From DAIOXA01 sp050949165 (GTDB lineage Bacteria > Bacillota > Proteinivoracia > UBA4975): a DNA stretch of 64,000 bases. How positions within the stretch are numbered: position 1 is the stretch's first letter; each line of letters begins with the position of its first letter. Of the stretch, positions 60,109 to 64,000 are shown in pieces. Both the position numbers and the translations under genes were made by a program. Location of the stretch: NCBI GenBank assembly GCA_050949165.1, contig JBMNFF010000010.1:124001-188000 (forward strand). The letters run 5' to 3'. Under the pieces are notes generated by a model that saw only the letters and a program-made list of their open reading frames with translations, made no database searches and was not told the DNA's origin.

Positions 60109-61887
60109 TTATTCTGTGAGCCGTAGAAACTCCCTGGCGTCGGCCACCGCCGTGTCCACGGCCTGCTGCCAGAAATCCCGCCGGGTCAGGTCCACACCCA
60201 GGTGGCGCGCAGCCAACTCCTCTACCTTCATGCTGCCGGTATCCCGGAGCAAATTGATGTACCGCTGTTCAAAATCCGCCACACCCTGCTTGAAGAGTGC
60301 GTAGATTCCCGAGCTGAACAGGAAGCCAAAGGTGTAGGGGAAGTTATAGAAGGGCACCCCGGTATTGTAAAAGTGGAGCTTGGAGCACCAGAACCGGGGA
60401 TGCCAGACATCCAGGCTGTCCCGGTAGGCCTGCTTCTGGGCCTCCAGCATCAATTCATTGAGGCGGCCGGCGCCAACGGGGCCGCGACGGCGCTCCTCAT
60501 AGAAGTTGGTCTCGAAGATAAAGCGGGCATGGATATTCATGAACATCGCAATGCTTCTCTCCACCTTTTCGCCCAGGAGGGAGATCTTCTCTTCCTGGGT
60601 AGCGGCGCTCAGCACCGAGGCGTCGGCCACCACCAGCTCGTTAAAGGTGGAGGCGGTCTCGGCCACGTTCATGGCATAGCGCTGGGCAAGGAGGGGAAGG
60701 TCCGTCATCACGTGCTGATGGAAGGAGTGCCCCAGCTCATGGGCCAGGGTGGAGACATTGCCGGGAGTCCCGGCAAAGGTGGTAAAGACCCTGGTCTCCT
60801 TGCTGACGGGGAAACTGGTGCAGAAGGCCCCGGCCCGCTTAAAGCCCCGGTCCTCCGCTTCCACCCAGCGCTTCTCGAAGGCGGAGACGACGAATTCCGC
60901 CATTCTGGGGCTGACCTTGGCCAGCTGCTGAACGACAAAATTGGCGGCCTCATCAAAGCTATAGGTCTTGCTGACCTTGCCCAGGGGAGCGTCCACGTCG
61001 TACCAGGTCAGCTTCTCCAGGCCCAAGAGCTGCTTCTTGCGGGCCAGGTATTGGGCGAAGACGTCCTTATTGTCCTCGATGACGCCCCACATGGCGTCCA
61101 GGGTCTTCTGCTCCATCCGGTTGTATTCCAGGGGTTCCCGGTGCACCGAATCCCAGCCCCGGTGCTTATAGAGGTTGAGGCGGAACCCGGCCAGATGGTT
61201 GAGGGCAGCGGCGCATAGCTCCTCCTCCTGCTCCCAGGCCCGCTCCCAGGCTTCTCCCGCCTGAGCCCGAACCTCAGGATCAGGGTCGGAAAAGAGGTTG
61301 ACGAACTGGCCCACCGAAAGCTCCGTCTTCTTGCCCTCCTTCTCCCAGGCAATGGCCATCCTGCCGGTGATAATATTGTAAAGCTCCGACCAGCCGTGAT
61401 AGCCGTCCACAGCCAGGTCGGTGACCAGCTTTTCCTGGTGGGCGGGCAGCTTATCCTTGGCCCGACGGCGCATTTCGTCCAAACCAAAGGCGATGGGCTT
61501 AAATTCCGGGGTTCCCAGCAACCGAGCCCACACTTCATCGTCCAAATTGAGCATTTTCTCATCCACCGCTGTCAGCACCGAGTCCAGGGCAGCATATTGT
61601 TGCCGCAACTTGCCGCCCAGAAGCTTAGCCTGATTGTCCCTGGTATTTTGGGCATTGAGGCAGCCGATGAAAGCTCCCGCCTGGCGCAGGCGGGCGGCGA
61701 CATCCTGGACCCGGGCGAAAAGCTCCTGCCACTGGCCCTGATCATCGCCGGCGGGAATAAAACCGGGCAGTGCTTCTACATCTGCCGCCACCTTCCGGAG
61801 ATGGGCTTCCAGCTCTTTTGAACTGCTGCCACCGGGGAAGATTGAATCCAGGTCCCAGACCGGATTGAGGTCCTTTAACAACACCAT
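60109..61887 (-). CDS. pepF: M3 family oligoendopeptidase F
   Basis: 592 residues. Zinc motif LAHELGHSFHQHV (HExxH) near residue 385, followed by the conserved ASTFNELVV glutamate. Degrades short peptides of 7-17 residues in the cytoplasm. ATG 61887 follows GGAGGG. Another peptidase beside the S9 enzyme and Ggt in this window. Confidence 0.96.
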   Translation of the reverse strand: MVLLKDLNPVWDLDSIFPGGSSSKELEAHLRKVAADVEALPGFIPAGDDQGQWQELFARVQDVAARLRQAGAFIGCLNAQNTRDNQAKLLGGKLRQQYAALDSVLTAVDEKMLNLDDEVWARLLGTPEFKPIAFGLDEMRRRAKDKLPAHQEKLVTDLAVDGYHGWSELYNIITGRMAIAWEKEGKKTELSVGQFVNLFSDPDPEVRAQAGEAWERAWEQEEELCAAALNHLAGFRLNLYKHRGWDSVHREPLEYNRMEQKTLDAMWGVIEDNKDVFAQYLARKKQLLGLEKLTWYDVDAPLGKVSKTYSFDEAANFVVQQLAKVSPRMAEFVVSAFEKRWVEAEDRGFKRAGAFCTSFPVSKETRVFTTFAGTPGNVSTLAHELGHSFHQHVMTDLPLLAQRYAMNVAETASTFNELVVADASVLSAATQEEKISLLGEKVERSIAMFMNIHARFIFETNFYEERRRGPVGAGRLNELMLEAQKQAYRDSLDVWHPRFWCSKLHFYNTGVPFYNFPYTFGFLFSSGIYALFKQGVADFEQRYINLLRDTGSMKVEELAARHLGVDLTRRDFWQQAVDTAVADAREFLRLTE

Positions 61888-61955
61888 CCCTCCAAACTTA
61901 TTTCTGTCTTAGATTATTTCGACACTCGACAGATAATCCCTGCCGAACTGCCAGG

Positions 61956-62969
61956 TTACAGCCAACCCCGCTGATACTGGCGGGGGACCTCCAGCTCCAA
62001 CCCCAATTCCCTGGCGGCATAGATGGGCCAGTTGGGATTGCGGAGGAGCTCCCGCCCCAGCAGGACCAAGTCAGCTCGCCCGTTGGCCACGATTTCTTCG
62101 GCCTGGGGAGCCGAAGTGATGAGGCCCACGGCGGAGGTGGGTATGCCCAGTTCCCGGCGGTACAGCTCCGCCCAGGGGACCTGGTAACCAGGGTAGGGGT
62201 CGATGGGAACGGGGACCACGGCGCCGCTGGAACAGTCCAGGAGGTCGACTCCCTGTTGCTGCATGCGCCGGACGGCCTCCAGATAATCACGGGGGTGGTT
62301 GCCCTGGGAGTGGTATTCTTCGGCAGAAATGCGCACCATTATGGGACCCTTCCACACAGATTTTATCCCTTCAATGACCTCGCCCAAGAGGCGGTAGCGG
62401 TTTTCCCAATTGCCGCCGTATCTGTCGGTGCGCTGGTTGACCAGGGGCGAGAGGAATTGGTTGAGCAAGTAACCATGGGCAGCGTGAATCTCCAGAACTT
62501 GAAAACCAGCTTCTCTGGCCCGCCGGGCCGCCGCCTGAAAATCTGACACCACCTTGGCGATGTCCGTTTCAGTCATCTCCCGAGGCGTGGAGTATTTGTC
62601 ATCGAAGGCAATTGCCGAAGGGGCGAGCCCCGGGCCCTCCACCCCAGCCTTGCGCCCGGCATGGTTCAATTGAACGGCGGCCACACACTGCTCCTTGACA
62701 ATATTGACCAGAGTTTGCATGCCGGCAATCTGCCCATCCTCCCATAGCCCCAAATCGTGGGGAGAAATCCTTCCCTCAGGAGACACCGCCGTGGCTTCCA
62801 CAATTATCATCCCCACCTGGCCCATGGCTCTGGCTCCATAGTGGACCAGGTGCCAGGGAGTGACCCTGCCGTCCTCGGCCATACAGGAGTAAGTGCACAT
62901 GGGCGACATGACGACGCGATTCTTCAGGGCTACGCCGCCCAGACCATAAGGAGTAAAGAGCTTTGCCAC
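61956..62969 (-). CDS. namA: old-yellow-enzyme family NADPH dehydrogenase (NamA/YqjM)
   Basis: 337 residues. FMN-binding NRVVMSPMCTYSCMAEDG (with the redox-tuning Cys), substrate pair in EIHAAHGYLLNQFLSPLVNQ (His-His is HAAH as in YqjM) and C-terminal VLLGRELLRNPNW. Reduces activated alkenes. GTG 62969 is preferred: AAAGG lies 9 bases upstream and the length matches YqjM (338); ATG 62978 touches the ribosome site. Confidence 0.93.
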   Translation of the reverse strand: MAKLFTPYGLGGVALKNRVVMSPMCTYSCMAEDGRVTPWHLVHYGARAMGQVGMIIVEATAVSPEGRISPHDLGLWEDGQIAGMQTLVNIVKEQCVAAVQLNHAGRKAGVEGPGLAPSAIAFDDKYSTPREMTETDIAKVVSDFQAAARRAREAGFQVLEIHAAHGYLLNQFLSPLVNQRTDRYGGNWENRYRLLGEVIEGIKSVWKGPIMVRISAEEYHSQGNHPRDYLEAVRRMQQQGVDLLDCSSGAVVPVPIDPYPGYQVPWAELYRRELGIPTSAVGLITSAPQAEEIVANGRADLVLLGRELLRNPNWPIYAARELGLELEVPRQYQRGWL

Positions 62970-63116
62970 CGCTATCATCCTTTCCCTCATTCTGGTGTAA
63001 TTCTAACATTCCCCACCGGCCCTTGCCATGGCGGCCGGTTTGCTGTCCAAGGTGCAGGAATAGGCAAAATTGCAATGTTAATGAGCAATTATAAAATATC
63101 CCCGCGCCCTGACCCG

Positions 63117-63125
63117 TGGTATACT
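63117..63125 (+). promoter_or_regulatory. extended -10 promoter
   Basis: TG-G-TATACT, 30 bases before the lipoprotein start; an additional TTGCAA...TAAAAT pair lies at about 63070-63097. Confidence 0.5.
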
Positions 63126-63154
63126 GCCACCAATATCGTGGAGGAGTGGAGGAA

Positions 63155-64000
63155 TTGAAAACCTGGAAAATTATCCTGGCATTCCTTTTAATCACAACCC
63201 TGATTTTCGTCGCGGCGGGATGCGACAATACCAAGAATCCCGATGATGACCCCGGCTTGGACCCGGGGGAGGACCCCAGCCTTGACCCAGGAGAAGACCC
63301 CGGGGAGGACCCTGGCCCTGACCCTGGAGATCCCCTGGCAGTTACTCCTGTCCCCGAGGGCGAGATCGGCCTGGTGGATAAGGCGGTAATCCACCTGGGC
63401 GACTTGTGGCTGGGCTCAGCTAATGGTTTATGGCGTCAGACCGATTCCGGCGATGTCACTGAAATTGTCTGGGCTCCCGATGGCCATGGCCTGATATATT
63501 TCCGGGAAACAGACACCAACATTCCCGGGCAGGATCTTTACTACCTGGCCCTGGGCGAAGATCCAGTCCTTCTGGAAAGAAATGTTCAAGCCAACAAAGC
63601 CTGGCTTAACAAAAACGATTGGCTCTGGAATCCCGACAGCGATTCGGTGGCCTATGCCCTGGACCATGGCACTGAGCTTGTGAATTTGTATCTCCAGGAT
63701 ATGACGAAGACAAGAATCCCCATTACCAAACCCTATGGCCAGGGACCTTACTGGCTGTCCAACGGCCTCATGGTATATGGCACGGCAACGGAAAGGCCGG
63801 AGGTAATAGTAATCAATGCCATAGGTGGAGTTCAAGGGGAAGTGCTGGATGCCACCCTGCCCTATCCCCTGCCCGAAGGCATGATTATCGCCGTGGGCGA
63901 GTATGATCCCGATGGTATAATGGATACCTTTTTCTTAACCGGCTTGGCCCGCGCCAACGATGACGGCTCTGGCCCCGCCCAAGTTTGCGAGGAAATTTCC
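63155..64000 (+). CDS. lipoprotein with Asp-Pro-Gly linker and propeller-like domain (3' end outside window)
   Basis: 282 codons visible from TTG 63155, with GGAGGAG 8 bases upstream. Signal MKTWKIILAFLLITTLIFVA and lipobox AAGC, then a repetitive acidic linker of DPGED-type units (about residues 27-58), then a beta-propeller-like region with IVWAPDGHGLIYFRETD (TolB-like blade) and LWNPDSDSVAYALDHGTE. Extracytoplasmic; function unknown. The linker resembles those holding a domain away from the membrane across the wall. Confidence 0.85.
   Translation, partial: MKTWKIILAFLLITTLIFVAAGCDNTKNPDDDPGLDPGEDPSLDPGEDPGEDPGPDPGDPLAVTPVPEGEIGLVDKAVIHLGDLWLGSANGLWRQTDSGDVTEIVWAPDGHGLIYFRETDTNIPGQDLYYLALGEDPVLLERNVQANKAWLNKNDWLWNPDSDSVAYALDHGTELVNLYLQDMTKTRIPITKPYGQGPYWLSNGLMVYGTATERPEVIVINAIGGVQGEVLDATLPYPLPEGMIIAVGEYDPDGIMDTFFLTGLARANDDGSGPAQVCEEIS

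Overview
The window reads as one continuous, gene-dense chromosomal segment (clearly GC-rich) from an endospore-forming, probably anaerobic member of the Bacillota (Clostridia/Limnochordia-like; I cannot place it to genus). Evidence: a ferredoxin-type 2-oxoacid oxidoreductase, two T-box leaders, a YtrA-type GntR/ABC operon, two CotF-like coat genes, a LysM protein, a VanY-type lipoprotein, a DUF438/hemerythrin/PAS protein, strong AGGAGG ribosome sites, and many GTG/TTG starts. There is no prophage, transposase, CRISPR array, rRNA or tRNA that I can recognise.

Layout. 1-3300: 2-oxoacid:ferredoxin oxidoreductase (gamma-alpha fusion plus beta, cut by the window edge) and two small unknown genes. 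3300-8400: an eight-gene operon (GntR repressor, two ABC ATPase/permease pairs, YbjQ, PLDc_N, YhfC) behind a consensus promoter whose -10 lies inside a GTGTATTA-N6-TAATACAC operator. 8400-19100: gamma-glutamyltransferase, PatB-like C-S lyase, VanY lipoprotein, DUF438 sensor with a CRP/FNR-type site placed exactly as a class II activator, S9 peptidase, NhaC antiporter with a structured terminator-bearing leader. 19400-25000: FmdB-like protein, T-box proS, patatin, mtnN, glnS. 25000-27200: a scarred accessory island with an AT-richer methyltransferase, a duplicated piece of glnS, and a collapsed tandem ABC locus that fused an ATPase N-terminus to a permease C-terminus. 27200-36600: thioesterase, CofE-family protein, argS, LysM protein, lipoate ligase, thiolase and CoA-transferase, zinc-ribbon protein; two of these genes carry hairpins that bury their Shine-Dalgarno. 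36600-48300: acetyltransferase, an unusual RecQ-family helicase overlapping a membrane-anchored coiled-coil gene, T-box metG, a HEPN-motif protein beside a protein made of six 22-residue repeats, rnhA, nitroreductase. 48300-64000: a phosphorelay (hybrid kinase, HPt, and a response regulator fused to a GspE-like region that stops before the ATPase core), palindromic short repeats, two genes frameshifted at homopolymers, Hsp20, a MecA/PBP3-type penicillin-binding lipoprotein, coat proteins, oligoendopeptidase F, an old-yellow-enzyme reductase and a partial lipoprotein.

The genes form mostly short operons. Recurring themes are cell envelope and stress (ABC/YhfC operon, VanY, PBP, coat, LysM), amino-acid supply (T-box synthetases, peptidases, PatB, Ggt), and ferredoxin/CoA-based anaerobic carbon metabolism (2-oxoacid oxidoreductase, thiolase, CoA-transferase). 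Several small membrane proteins of 32-51 residues were found in gaps between larger genes. Two apparent frameshifts, each a single missing base in a run of six or seven identical bases, are more likely sequence errors than biology.
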